NCBI RefSeq assembly: GCF_048268085.1
Contig: NZ_JBLWWF010000002.1
Span: forward strand, 186,001-250,000
Origin: Neptunicella sp048268085
GTDB taxonomy: Bacteria; Pseudomonadota; Gammaproteobacteria; Enterobacterales; Alteromonadaceae
Length of the DNA stretch: 64,000 nt
Direction: 5' to 3'
The notes under the pieces are model-generated. The model saw only the letters and a program-made list of their open reading frames with translations. It searched no databases and was not told the origin of the DNA. Below are positions 1 to 9,086 of this stretch, one piece after another (position 1 is the first letter of the stretch; every line of letters begins with the position of its first letter). A program made the translations under genes and the position numbers.

Positions 1-2486
1 TCCTGCTGTGGGGCATCAGCTAAATAATAAAATTTGCTGGATAAGCGATCTCGGAATCGAGCCAGTTCTTCCACTAATGGTGCACGAGTTTCACGAGATT
101 TAGGGAAGTTATGCGCAGCCAAGAAAATTCCTGAGGCGCCGTCACGCAATACAAAATGGGCATCGGATTTAACACATGCTAACTCTGGTAAATCAACCGG
201 ATCTTCTTTAGGTGGGGCAACATCACCATTTCTGAGTAACTTACGGGTATTCTTACATTCTTCATTAGTACAGCCGAAATATTTGCCAAAACGTCCGTTT
301 TTAAGTTCCATATTCGAGCCACAACGATCACATTCAATTAACGGCCCGTCGTAACCTTTAATTTTAAAGGTGCCTTGCTCGATTTCAGTACCATGACAAT
401 CCGGCGTATTACCACAAACATGTAATTTGCGCTTTTCGTCAATTAGATAGTTATCCATCGCGGTTTCACAGATAGGACAACGATGTTTGGAACGAAGTAT
501 TTCCGTTTCCAGTTCTTCTTCATCATCCACTTTTACGGCTTCTTCACCGGGTACCAAATTCATTGTTTGGGTACAACGTTCTTTGGGTGGCAAGTTATAT
601 CCGGAACAACCAAGAAACACGCCAGTACTGGCGGTACGTAACATCATGTCCCGTGCACATTTGGGGCATTTTATCCCGGTAGGCACAGCCTGATTAGGCT
701 GCATTCCGCCCTCTTCCGACGGTTTTTCGGCCTGTAACAAGCGGCTATAAAAATCTTTGTAAAATTCGTCCAGCACCTTTTTCCATTGCAGTTTACCTTC
801 GGCAATTTCATCCAGATGCATTTCCATGTTGGCAGTAAAATCAAAACTTAATAAGTTATTGAAATTATTAACTAATCTATCATTAACTATCTCACCCATT
901 TTTTCTGCATAGAAACGACGATTTTCAATTCGGACGTACCCCCGATCTTGAATCGTCGAAATGATACTGGCGTAGGTTGACGGACGACCAATACCACGTT
1001 TTTCCAACTCTTTTACCAATGACGCTTCATTAAAACGTGCGATAGGTTTAGTAAAGTGCTGTTTAGGATCAAGCTGCTGTAAATTCAGGATGTCACCTTC
1101 TTTGGCATCCGGTAACAACAAGTCTTCTTCGCCTTTTTTGCGCACTTGGGTTTGTACTTTAGTCCAACCGTCAAAGCGCAACACTCGGCCTTTGGCGGTT
1201 AATTCGAAATCGGCGGCCTGAACACGAATGGTACTGGCATCATATTGGGCTGGCGTCATTTGGCAGGCCACAAATTGGCGCCAAATCAATTCATATAAAC
1301 GCTGCGCATCGCGTTCCATTTCAGTCAGTGAATCAGATTTAACAATCACATTGGATGGACGAATCGCTTCGTGGGCTTCCTGCGCGTTTTCCTTGCTGCC
1401 ATACTTTAACGGGTTGGCTGGTAAGTAAGCATCACCAAAGTTTTTATTAATATATTCTCTGCACGTTTCTACCGCTTCGGTACTTAAATTGGTGGAGTCA
1501 GTACGCATGTAGGTTATATGACCCGCTTCGTACAAACGCTGCGCCATCATCATGGTTTTTTTCACCCCAAAACCTAAACGGGTACTGGCAGCCTGCTGTA
1601 ATGTCGAGGTAATAAAAGGAGCGGAAGGCTTACTTTGAGTAGGTTTGGATTCACGGCTAACCACTTTATAAGATGCGTCCTTCAGCACATCCAAGGCTTT
1701 TTGTGTATCCGCTTTATTAGTGGGCTTAAAGGTTTGACCATTTTGCTTAGCCACCAACATGCGTAATGGCTGTGCTTTTTGAGTATTCAGATCGGCATGC
1801 ACATCCCAAAATTCTTCTGGAACAAAAGCTTTAATTTCACGCTCACGTTCAACCACCAAACGCACCGCAACAGATTGCACCCGCCCCGCAGATAAACCCC
1901 GTGCGACTTTTTTCCATAATAAAGGTGAAACCATAAAGCCCACCACGCGATCAAGAAAACGCCGGGCTTGCTGTGCATCCACCCGATCCTGATTTAATTC
2001 ACCAGGTGCGGAAAAGGCTTCCTGAATCGCTTTTTTGGTAATCTCGTTAAAGACTACGCGCTGATACTTTTTATCTTTGGTACCAATAATCTCGCGTAAA
2101 TGCCAGGCAATCGCCTCTCCTTCTCTATCCAAATCCGTTGCGAGATAGATTGTGTCGGCATCTTTAGCCAGCTTCTTCAGTTCACTAACAACTTTTTCTT
2201 TACCATTAAGAATATCGTAATGGGCTTTCCAATTGTTTTGTGGATCAATTCCCATGCGATCAACCAGCTTTAAATACTCATATTGACGCAAGTACTCTTG
2301 CTGTTCTGACTCGGGAAGTAATTTAAGTTCTTTGGCCGGTTTTTTAGGAGCAACTTTACCTAATGAGCGAGTTGGAAGATCACGCACATGTCCAACACTG
2401 GATTTAACAATAAAATCTTTGCCTAGATATTTATTAATGGTTTTGGCCTTGGCCGGGGACTCGACAATTACCAGAGACTTTCCCAT
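1..2486 (-). CDS. topA: DNA topoisomerase I, 3' end outside window
   Basis: Type IA topoisomerase that relaxes negatively supercoiled DNA by cutting one strand through a tyrosine link. The frame opens with MGKSLVIVESPAKAKTINKY, the usual TopA Toprim start, and has the DREGEAIAWHL acidic motif. The active-site segment HITYMRTDSTN puts the catalytic tyrosine near residue 326. After about residue 590 come Cys4 zinc-ribbon modules (CPKC...C, CPIC...CGNTPDC, CDRCG...C), as expected in the C-terminal half. About 828 codons are inside the window and the frame is still open at base 1; the family is about 865 residues, so only a short tail is missing. The ATG at 2484-2486 is preceded on its strand by an AAGGAATTAG sequence. 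It is divergent from astB. Confidence 0.97.
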   Translation of the reverse strand, partial: MGKSLVIVESPAKAKTINKYLGKDFIVKSSVGHVRDLPTRSLGKVAPKKPAKELKLLPESEQQEYLRQYEYLKLVDRMGIDPQNNWKAHYDILNGKEKVVSELKKLAKDADTIYLATDLDREGEAIAWHLREIIGTKDKKYQRVVFNEITKKAIQEAFSAPGELNQDRVDAQQARRFLDRVVGFMVSPLLWKKVARGLSAGRVQSVAVRLVVEREREIKAFVPEEFWDVHADLNTQKAQPLRMLVAKQNGQTFKPTNKADTQKALDVLKDASYKVVSRESKPTQSKPSAPFITSTLQQAASTRLGFGVKKTMMMAQRLYEAGHITYMRTDSTNLSTEAVETCREYINKNFGDAYLPANPLKYGSKENAQEAHEAIRPSNVIVKSDSLTEMERDAQRLYELIWRQFVACQMTPAQYDASTIRVQAADFELTAKGRVLRFDGWTKVQTQVRKKGEEDLLLPDAKEGDILNLQQLDPKQHFTKPIARFNEASLVKELEKRGIGRPSTYASIISTIQDRGYVRIENRRFYAEKMGEIVNDRLVNNFNNLLSFDFTANMEMHLDEIAEGKLQWKKVLDEFYKDFYSRLLQAEKPSEEGGMQPNQAVPTGIKCPKCARDMMLRTASTGVFLGCSGYNLPPKERCTQTMNLVPGEEAVKVDDEEELETEILRSKHRCPICETAMDNYLIDEKRKLHVCGNTPDCHGTEIEQGTFKIKGYDGPLIECDRCGSNMELKNGRFGKYFGCTNEECKNTRKLLRNGDVAPPKEDPVDLPELACVKSDAHFVLRDGASGIFLAAHNFPKSRETRAPLVEELARFRDRLSSKFYYLADAPQQ

Positions 2487-2752
2487 AAGAATTAGCTAAT
2501 TCCTTGAATTTATTAAATTTATGATGAACACTTGGGCAATAAGCCTATTATATAAGGGTTCTGAACTTTTTTAGGTATATCGATAAATACACGAGAAAAC
2601 AAGCAAATCTTTTTATGCAAAACAAATCGTTTAAAATTCAAACGACCTTTAAAAAACATGCAAATTAAACTTACCAACGTATAATGCGACGCATAACTAT
2701 ATCCCTTACAGCCCTTATATATTAAGGCTTTTGGCAATTAAAAGGAATAAAT
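2487..2752. promoter_or_regulatory. Divergent topA/astB intergenic region
   Basis: This AT-rich spacer must hold the promoters of topA (leftward) and astB (rightward). A perfect TATAAT at 2680-2685 on the plus strand is a candidate -10 for astB, and an AAAGGA ribosome site lies just before the astB ATG. On the minus strand the complement of 2547-2552 is also TATAAT, about 60 bases before the topA start. I could not find a good -35 box for either at normal spacing. The 72-codon frame on the minus strand here looks like chance. Confidence 0.35.
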
Positions 2753-4093
2753 ATGCAGCATTTTGAAGTTAACTTTGATGGTTTAGTTGGACCAACGCAT
2801 AATTATGCAGGACTGTCATTTGGCAATGTGGCCTCACTGAGCAATGCGAATGGTTGCAGTAATCCCAAACAAGCGGCCAAACAGGGACTACAAAAAGCCA
2901 AAGCTCTTGCCGATATGGGAATGAAACAGGGCATATTAGCCCCTCAAGAGCGCCCTGACGTGCTCACATTACGCCGATTGGGCTTTTCAGGAACCGATGC
3001 TCAGGTTTTAGAAAAAGCGGCTAAACAAGCCCCACAGGTCTTCCTAGCCTGTTGTTCAGCGTCAAGTATGTGGACTGCCAATGCAGCCACGGTATCTCCC
3101 AGCGCAGATACCGTTGATGGAAAAGTGCATTTTACCCCGGCCAATTTAACCAATAAATTTCACCGCTCACTGGAGCCACAAATTACCGGGCGAATTTTAC
3201 AGGCCACCTTTGATCACGAGAAATATTTTAACCACCATACTCATTTGCCGGATAACGAATTTTTTGGTGATGAAGGCGCGGCCAACCATACTCGATTATG
3301 CAGCAATTATGGTCATGCCGGTGTGGAAATATTTGCTTATGGTCGCCATGCCTTTGATGTCACTCAGCCTGCCCCCAAAAAATACCCGGCACGCCAAACG
3401 CTGGAGGCTTGCCAAGCCATTGCACGGTTACATGGTTTGTCTGATGAAGGGGTAGTCTATATTCAGCAAAATCCCGATGTAATTGATCAGGGCGTTTTTC
3501 ACAACGACGTCATTTCAGTAGGCAATCAGAACGTCCTATTTTATCACGAACAGGCGTTTCGAAATACGCAACAGGCATTCGCGGAGATCCAACAAAAGTT
3601 TGGCGAGCAGCAAGTGCACTTTATTAAAGTCGATACTGAGCAAGTCTCAGTACAAGACGCGGTCAAATCCTACTTATTTAATACCCAAATCATTACCTTA
3701 GCCAACGGTGAAATGGCAATTATTGCTCCCGTTGAATGTCAGGAAAATGCAGCCGTATCAGCCTATTTGAGTCAACTTGTCACGCTTAACACACCGATTA
3801 AGCACGTATATTATTTTGATGTGAAACAAAGTATGCGCAATGGTGGTGGACCGGCTTGCTTGCGTTTGCGAGTGGCATTGAATGATCAGGAACTTGCCGC
3901 GGTTAACCCGAATACCTTGCTAAGCGACACCCAGTTTGAACGATTAAATAACTGGATAGACAAGCATTACCGCGATCAATTATTAGTTTCTGATCTACAC
4001 GATCCACAACTATTAATTGAATCTCGCACTGCGCTAGACGAACTAACCCAAATTATGCAACTGGGTTCGGTGTATCCGTTTCAGCAAGATTAA
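2753..4093 (+). CDS. astB: N-succinylarginine dihydrolase
   Basis: Second enzyme of the arginine succinyltransferase (AST) pathway. It hydrolyses N2-succinylarginine to succinylornithine, CO2 and ammonia in the cytoplasm. The 446-residue length matches the family (about 447). The N-terminal segment FDGLVGPTHNYAGLSFGN and the NGGGPACLRLRV segment are characteristic; the latter carries the expected catalytic cysteine near residue 369. The ATG follows AAAGGAATAAAT. In E. coli astB sits inside astCADBE. Here it stands alone between divergent topA and a terminator, so the other AST genes must be elsewhere if the pathway is complete. No clear ArgR box was found upstream. Confidence 0.96.
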   Translation: MQHFEVNFDGLVGPTHNYAGLSFGNVASLSNANGCSNPKQAAKQGLQKAKALADMGMKQGILAPQERPDVLTLRRLGFSGTDAQVLEKAAKQAPQVFLACCSASSMWTANAATVSPSADTVDGKVHFTPANLTNKFHRSLEPQITGRILQATFDHEKYFNHHTHLPDNEFFGDEGAANHTRLCSNYGHAGVEIFAYGRHAFDVTQPAPKKYPARQTLEACQAIARLHGLSDEGVVYIQQNPDVIDQGVFHNDVISVGNQNVLFYHEQAFRNTQQAFAEIQQKFGEQQVHFIKVDTEQVSVQDAVKSYLFNTQIITLANGEMAIIAPVECQENAAVSAYLSQLVTLNTPIKHVYYFDVKQSMRNGGGPACLRLRVALNDQELAAVNPNTLLSDTQFERLNNWIDKHYRDQLLVSDLHDPQLLIESRTALDELTQIMQLGSVYPFQQD

Positions 4094-4127
4094 ACTTCTT
4101 TGCTATTGTTGCCATTTTTGTAAATAA

Positions 4128-4153
4128 AAAGCCCGGTCTATTGACCGGGCTTT
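4128..4153. terminator. Bidirectional rho-independent terminator
   Basis: Perfect 11-bp inverted repeat (AAAGCCCGGTC / GACCGGGCTTT) with a four-base loop, flanked by A and T tracts. It lies between the convergent astB and the Ig-repeat lipoprotein gene and can serve both. Confidence 0.9.
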
Positions 4154-4184
4154 GTTGTCTGGTTAACGATGTTAGCAATTAACA

Positions 4185-6392
4185 CTAGTTGGTATCGGTA
4201 CAACTTGTCCCTATACCAAAGGGGCTTGAAGGAGGTGGCGATGCATCATCAGTTAGATCACTAGCCGCCACCGACAACGTATATTTTTGGCTTTGTGCAG
4301 ATTCGCTACCTGAAGATTGAGCTAGAGCTTTGACTGAAACGTCTGTCCATGCCCCAAATGCTTTCGGATAGCGAATTTCCATTGTTGCCTGTCCATTTTC
4401 ATCCGTATTTGTAATACCACCTTTTAGTTGCGCTGTGCCAACAATCCCAGGGGTTAAAAAGGTATCGCCATTAGTATCTTCACCACTATCTAAAATACCG
4501 TTATCGTCAACATCTTCATTATCACAGGTTGCGGTAACAACAATTACCCAAATATCGTTGTCATCATCCCATACCCAATAGCCTTTTCTAAATACACCAC
4601 CTTGATTATATTTTACAGGTCCCATAGAAACAGTAAGGTTGACATTTGGTGCAGGATTGCCGTCTGAGTCACTGACAAAAACGGCAAACTCTTTTAGGTA
4701 ACTAGAACTATCTGCAGACTCAATTAAACGACCAGTACCAATCGATATATCAAAAGGTCTATCTGCCACAGTTAATGTAGTAAAATCGGTAACTGCAGGA
4801 GTGTCACTAACAGTGGCATACACTCGAATCAATTCATTACTGGATACCGCATTGGAAGTAAATACGGTGCTAGCTAAACCATTACTGTCAGTTAGCACAC
4901 TAGTATTAGTAATCGTTCCCCCACTGACATCTTCAACTTTAAAATCAACAAACTTACCTTTTACCAGATTATCATTCGCATCACGAACCACCGCAGTTAT
5001 GGTACTGGTTTGTTCATTAGGACCAATAGAATCGGGCGTAGCATCGACTATTATACTGGCCGCGTTAACTGCCACAAATTCAAACTGTGTTCTGGCGCTT
5101 ACCGCATTACCATCAGCATCAACTCCATCTGCAGAGATGGAAGTAACACCAGCATTATCCGCTTGCACGGTAACGCTCGCTTGCCCCATTGCATTAGTCA
5201 CCACACTTTGTGGCACACTCACGTCACCACGAGAAGACTTAAATGTAACCGTACCACCGGCATAAGCCACATTTCCTTTTTTCCATGTAACGGTTAATGT
5301 AGTTGGCGTACCCAGCGGAACATCTGCTGTCGGTGAAGTTGTAAAAGTAAAGTCATCTTCCTGTACATCCATGTCAAAACGACCGGTCGCATTTAATGCA
5401 GTGGCGGTAATAACATCTTCACCAGCAGTGGTGGCTTTATACTCCACTTCAACTGAACCATCATTATGAGTGATTGGAGTTAAATTACTTAATTCACCTA
5501 ACTGAGCAGATAAAGTAACGGGCTGGTTTTTAATTCCCACCCCATCAGAGTCCACAATTTTAATGGTTAGTGGAGCCGTATCCCCTAAAATAACAGAGCT
5601 GGCGCCACCAATTTGAATTTCAGTACCGATAATATCAATATCAATAGTTTTCGATAGGTTAGTCGTCCCACCCGTTGCAACCTTGACTGTAACTGTGCGG
5701 TTTTCAGGTTTATTTGTTGTCGATAGCATGGCTCTTGCAATACCGTATTCTGATGTAAGACTTTGAACGTCAGTCAAAGTCGCATCATTAGAAACCGAAA
5801 ACGATACTTCTACGTCTTTCATCACCACATTATTGGCATTTTTTACCAATGCAGTTAGCTCGATTTTATCTTTCCCACTTGAGGCTAACTGTAATGTACT
5901 GGCATATAAATCCAAATAAACAGGCTGCGTTGTTTGCTGTGTTGTACCTACTGAATTGAACCCTAGTTGCACACTGTAGGTATCTATGGAGGCAATTACA
6001 TAGCCCGCTCCACTTTTATCACCGACAACTAAGTCAATCGATGCAACGCCGTTGGAACCCACTGCTACTCGGCCATTTTCAACTCCAAAGGTCGCCAAGC
6101 TGTCATCGTCGAAACTGAAAGAGACCACTTTACCTTCAGTAGATGAGCCATCAGAACTAGTGACGGTAGCATTAACAGTTAAAGGTGTATCTGTACTAAG
6201 CTGATTACTGACTTCACCAGTAACCGTATCTACAATACTCAAACTAATTGTATAAGTGACATCTGGTGTTGAGCCACCACCGCCATTATTTCCGCCATTA
6301 TCATCCCTACTCAATGACCCACCTCCGCTGCCGCAAGCGGCTAATAACGCTATAAGTGGTATCAATATCAGGTTTTTTAACACTACCTTCAT
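4185..6392 (-). CDS. Large Ig-like-repeat lipoprotein
   Basis: A 735-residue secreted lipoprotein. The N-terminus has a short positive region, a hydrophobic stretch and lipobox LAAC with Cys20, followed by a Gly/Asn/Ser linker (residues 21-42). The rest looks like tandem bacterial Ig-like (Big_1, invasin/intimin-type) domains of about 100 residues. At least six copies of the DxxGxAxxxxx strand signature can be seen, for example in GSNGVASIDL, TNAMGQASVTV, TDSNGLASTVF and TDENGQATMEI. Near residues 623-645 an Asp-rich DVDDNGILDSGEDTNGD loop interrupts the last domain and resembles a calcium-binding thrombospondin-3 or EF-hand-like loop. The protein is probably anchored to the outer membrane; a surface or adhesion role is inferred only. 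It is a single-gene unit between a shared terminator and the divergent symporter. Confidence 0.8.
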   Translation of the reverse strand: MKVVLKNLILIPLIALLAACGSGGGSLSRDDNGGNNGGGGSTPDVTYTISLSIVDTVTGEVSNQLSTDTPLTVNATVTSSDGSSTEGKVVSFSFDDDSLATFGVENGRVAVGSNGVASIDLVVGDKSGAGYVIASIDTYSVQLGFNSVGTTQQTTQPVYLDLYASTLQLASSGKDKIELTALVKNANNVVMKDVEVSFSVSNDATLTDVQSLTSEYGIARAMLSTTNKPENRTVTVKVATGGTTNLSKTIDIDIIGTEIQIGGASSVILGDTAPLTIKIVDSDGVGIKNQPVTLSAQLGELSNLTPITHNDGSVEVEYKATTAGEDVITATALNATGRFDMDVQEDDFTFTTSPTADVPLGTPTTLTVTWKKGNVAYAGGTVTFKSSRGDVSVPQSVVTNAMGQASVTVQADNAGVTSISADGVDADGNAVSARTQFEFVAVNAASIIVDATPDSIGPNEQTSTITAVVRDANDNLVKGKFVDFKVEDVSGGTITNTSVLTDSNGLASTVFTSNAVSSNELIRVYATVSDTPAVTDFTTLTVADRPFDISIGTGRLIESADSSSYLKEFAVFVSDSDGNPAPNVNLTVSMGPVKYNQGGVFRKGYWVWDDDNDIWVIVVTATCDNEDVDDNGILDSGEDTNGDTFLTPGIVGTAQLKGGITNTDENGQATMEIRYPKAFGAWTDVSVKALAQSSGSESAQSQKYTLSVAASDLTDDASPPPSSPFGIGTSCTDTN

Positions 6393-6519
6393 TTTACTTC
6401 CTGCCTGTTAAATTAACGAATTGGTTACCCTACTTATCATATTGTCTGGAATTTTTTATTCAGCTTCTTAAACAATATTGTTAGTCTACGCCTCACAATA
6501 AATATAAATAGGATCATTG

Positions 6520-7866
6520 ATGAGCGCTTCATCTAAAAAATATAGCCTAACTACCAAAATATTTATCGGCATGATTGCCGGAATACTGGTCGGCTCATTA
6601 CTAAAATGGTTATTTGATGATAGCGGAGATTATTCCGTTAGTGTATTCGGTGCCAGCATATCTGCGTATGAAGTTTTAGTAGAAGGTATATTTACCGTCA
6701 TCGGTAAGGTTTTTATTGCCAGCTTGAAAATGTTAGTTGTGCCGTTAATTTTTGTCTCATTAGTCTGTGGTACCTGTAAATTAAGTGATCCGTCCAAACT
6801 CGGCAGGCTGGGTGGAAAATCTTTGGGTTTATATATAGGTACTACCGCCATTGCGATTAGTCTGGCGATGTTTTTTGCCCTACTGGTCAATCCCGGCGAT
6901 GGTATCACTATGGCAACCTCTGCCAACTTTGAAGCCAATACCCCACCGGGCTTAGCACAGATCATTATCAATATGTTTCCTTCCAACCCAATTCAATCAA
7001 TGGCTGAAGGTAACATGTTACAAATAATCGTCTTTGCAGTGTTATTCGGGATTGCAATGGCGATGAGCGGCAAAGCCGGTGAGCGACTCGGTGATTTTTT
7101 CGAAGATGTTAATAGCGTTATTATGCGTTTGGTCATGATATTAATGAGTCTGGCGCCTTATGGTGTATTTGCACTGATGGCAAAACTGGCAGCCACTATT
7201 GATTTTGAAGTTTTCTACAATTTACTGAAGTACTTCTTTTTAGTTGCTTTTGTACTGGTTTTCCACGGACTAGTCAGCTATCCCATTATATTCAAGTTAT
7301 TTACCAGACTTAATCCAATTACCTTTTTAGCCAAAATGCGCGACACCTGCATCTTTGCGTTTAGTACGTCGAGTAGCAACGCCACCTTACCTGTGACACT
7401 AGAAACCGTAACTAAAAAAATGGGGGTTAAAAATTCTGTAGCTTCTTTTACCGTGCCTTTAGGGGCAACCATTAATATGGACGGCACCGCTATCATGCAA
7501 GGTGTAGCAACGGTATTTATTGCTCAGGTTTACGGTGTCGATTTAAGCGTGACCGATTACTTAATGGTTATTTTAACCGCCACACTGGCCTCAGTGGGTA
7601 CCGCAGGTGTACCTGGAGTTGGTTTGATTACTCTGGCAATGGTACTGCAACAAGTTAATTTACCTGTAGAAGGAATTGGCTTAATCATTGGTGTTGACCG
7701 ATTGTTAGATATGACCAGAACCATGGTCAATGTGACGGGTGACTCCATGGTGGCATGTATTGTCGGCAAGAGTGAAGGCGAAATGGACTTGGATGTGTTT
7801 AACAATCCCGATGCTGGTAGTAAATCAGAAAATGTTGATTTTGAGCATTTTAAAAACAACAGTTAA
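6520..7866 (+). CDS. Dicarboxylate/amino acid:cation symporter (DAACS family)
   Basis: Inner-membrane secondary transporter of the GltP/DctA/EAAT family, with about eight membrane helices and two re-entrant hairpins. Diagnostic motifs are SSSNATLPVT (hairpin 1), GATINMDGTA (helix 7, sodium site), GTAGVPGVG (hairpin 2) and LLDMTRTMVNVTGD (helix 8). In helix 8 the D-x-x-R pair matches the residues that bind the amino group and the side-chain carboxylate of aspartate in archaeal GltPh. I therefore infer an acidic amino acid (Asp/Glu) rather than a neutral substrate; a C4-dicarboxylate is the alternative. The frame can begin at TTG 6517, but AGGA at 6510-6513 is six bases from the ATG at 6520, which I prefer (448 residues). 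A strong terminator follows. Confidence 0.92.
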   Translation: MSASSKKYSLTTKIFIGMIAGILVGSLLKWLFDDSGDYSVSVFGASISAYEVLVEGIFTVIGKVFIASLKMLVVPLIFVSLVCGTCKLSDPSKLGRLGGKSLGLYIGTTAIAISLAMFFALLVNPGDGITMATSANFEANTPPGLAQIIINMFPSNPIQSMAEGNMLQIIVFAVLFGIAMAMSGKAGERLGDFFEDVNSVIMRLVMILMSLAPYGVFALMAKLAATIDFEVFYNLLKYFFLVAFVLVFHGLVSYPIIFKLFTRLNPITFLAKMRDTCIFAFSTSSSNATLPVTLETVTKKMGVKNSVASFTVPLGATINMDGTAIMQGVATVFIAQVYGVDLSVTDYLMVILTATLASVGTAGVPGVGLITLAMVLQQVNLPVEGIGLIIGVDRLLDMTRTMVNVTGDSMVACIVGKSEGEMDLDVFNNPDAGSKSENVDFEHFKNNS

Positions 7867-7881
7867 CCGGAACATCATCAC

Positions 7882-7914
7882 AAAAAAAGGGGATCAACAT
7901 GATCCCCTTTTTTT
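7882..7914. terminator. Bidirectional rho-independent terminator
   Basis: The stem GGGGATCA / TGATCCCC with an ACA loop is flanked by seven As on the left and seven Ts on the right. It separates the convergent symporter gene and sohB. Confidence 0.93.
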
Positions 7915-7934
7915 ATCGCTAAACTTAACCCAGA

Positions 7935-8966
7935 TTATTTACCAATTAATTGTGACTTCTGCCACCATTTCATTAATCGTGCTTCGACCGACTTTAGCGC
8001 TGCTAACGAAAATTTTTCGGCGATATTTTTACGAATAGTATATTTAACCGAATAGATTTCTTTGTCTTCATTTGCCTTAAGCAGGAAATCATCCGACGTC
8101 TGGATTTCATCTACTAATCCCAGTTCCAAAGCTTTGCTGCCATACCAATATTCACCAGTAGCAACAGTATCAATAGCTAAATTAGGGCGATTAGATTGCA
8201 CAAATGCTTTAAACATTTGGTGCACTTCTTCCAGTTCTCCGCGGAATTTTTCACGGCCTTGCTCGGTATTTTCACCAAAAACAGTCAAGGTGCGCTTAAA
8301 TTCACCAGCTGTATGTTGTTCAAAATCCACATAATTCTTTTTCAATAACTTGTTAAAGTTTGGCAATTGAGCGATCACCCCAATTGAACCAATAATGGCG
8401 AATTTGGCTGACAACACTTTATCTGCCACGCAAGCCATCATATAGCCCCCACTGGCAGCAACCTTATCAACCGCAATGGTTAACTTAATACCTTTGTCTT
8501 TAATTCGCTGTAATTGTGACGCGGCCAGTCCATAACCATGCACAACACCACCACCACTTTCTAACCGTACCAATACTTCATCTTTATCAGTAGCGATGGT
8601 CAAAATCGCCGTAATTTCTTCGCGCAGACTATCCACTTCATGAGCATCAACCGAACCATCAAAATCAATTACATACAAATTGCCTTTGTCGGTTTGGCTA
8701 TCTTGTTTCTTCTGTTTCTTTTCAACTTTTGCCGCTTTCTTTTGGTCTTTTTCCAGCTTTTTTAGTTGGTCTTTGTCCAGAATAAAACTGCGTAACATAT
8801 CAGTGACGTCAGACAATTTGTCTGATAACGAGGTGATCTCAAGTTCACCTTTCTTATGTTTTTGCTTACTGGCTAAGCCAACCACACCACCAACCAGCAA
8901 TAAAATGGCAATAACAAAAGTCGCGACCTTTGCTAAAAATAATCCATATTCGTATAAAAATTCCAA
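7935..8966 (-). CDS. sohB: Inner-membrane S49 serine protease SohB
   Basis: Signal-peptide-peptidase-A-type protease anchored by an N-terminal helix (residues 10-31) with the catalytic domain in the periplasm. A Lys-rich linker (residues 65-90, repeated KK/QKK) follows the anchor. The nucleophile is Ser172 in VDKVAASGGYMMAC and the general base is Lys224 in GEFKRTL. Their spacing of 52 equals that of Ser178/Lys230 that I recall for E. coli SohB. The start is TTG (complement of 8964-8966) with TGGAG nine bases upstream; the nearby ATG is followed at once by a stop. Length 343 fits the family. The sohB/yciK neighbourhood is shared with enterobacteria, although here a lipase gene lies between them. 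Confidence 0.94.
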   Translation of the reverse strand: MEFLYEYGLFLAKVATFVIAILLLVGGVVGLASKQKHKKGELEITSLSDKLSDVTDMLRSFILDKDQLKKLEKDQKKAAKVEKKQKKQDSQTDKGNLYVIDFDGSVDAHEVDSLREEITAILTIATDKDEVLVRLESGGGVVHGYGLAASQLQRIKDKGIKLTIAVDKVAASGGYMMACVADKVLSAKFAIIGSIGVIAQLPNFNKLLKKNYVDFEQHTAGEFKRTLTVFGENTEQGREKFRGELEEVHQMFKAFVQSNRPNLAIDTVATGEYWYGSKALELGLVDEIQTSDDFLLKANEDKEIYSVKYTIRKNIAEKFSLAALKSVEARLMKWWQKSQLIGK

Positions 8967-9040
8967 ATTACATTACTCCAACGACATAAAAATAATCATT
9001 CCTAAATGGGGATGATAAACCTAAATTCCAGCTTTGAGGC

Positions 9041-9071
9041 AAAAAAAAGCCAAGCACTTAGCTTGGCTTTT
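9041..9071. terminator. Rho-independent terminator of the lipase gene
   Basis: The stem AAAAGCCAAGC / GCTTGGCTTTT with a five-base loop gives an eight-T tract on the minus strand. It lies 16 bases past the lipase stop codon and upstream of sohB. Confidence 0.9.
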
Positions 9072-9086
9072 ACTATTGCTTGAAAA

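Noticed and set aside
2519..2737. 72-codon minus-strand frame between topA and astB
   Set aside because: It covers the expected divergent promoters and has no ribosome site or recognisable sequence.
4801..5297. Plus-strand frames opposite the Ig-repeat lipoprotein
   Set aside because: They are antisense products of Thr/Val/Ser-rich repeat codons; the minus strand has a lipobox and Ig motifs.
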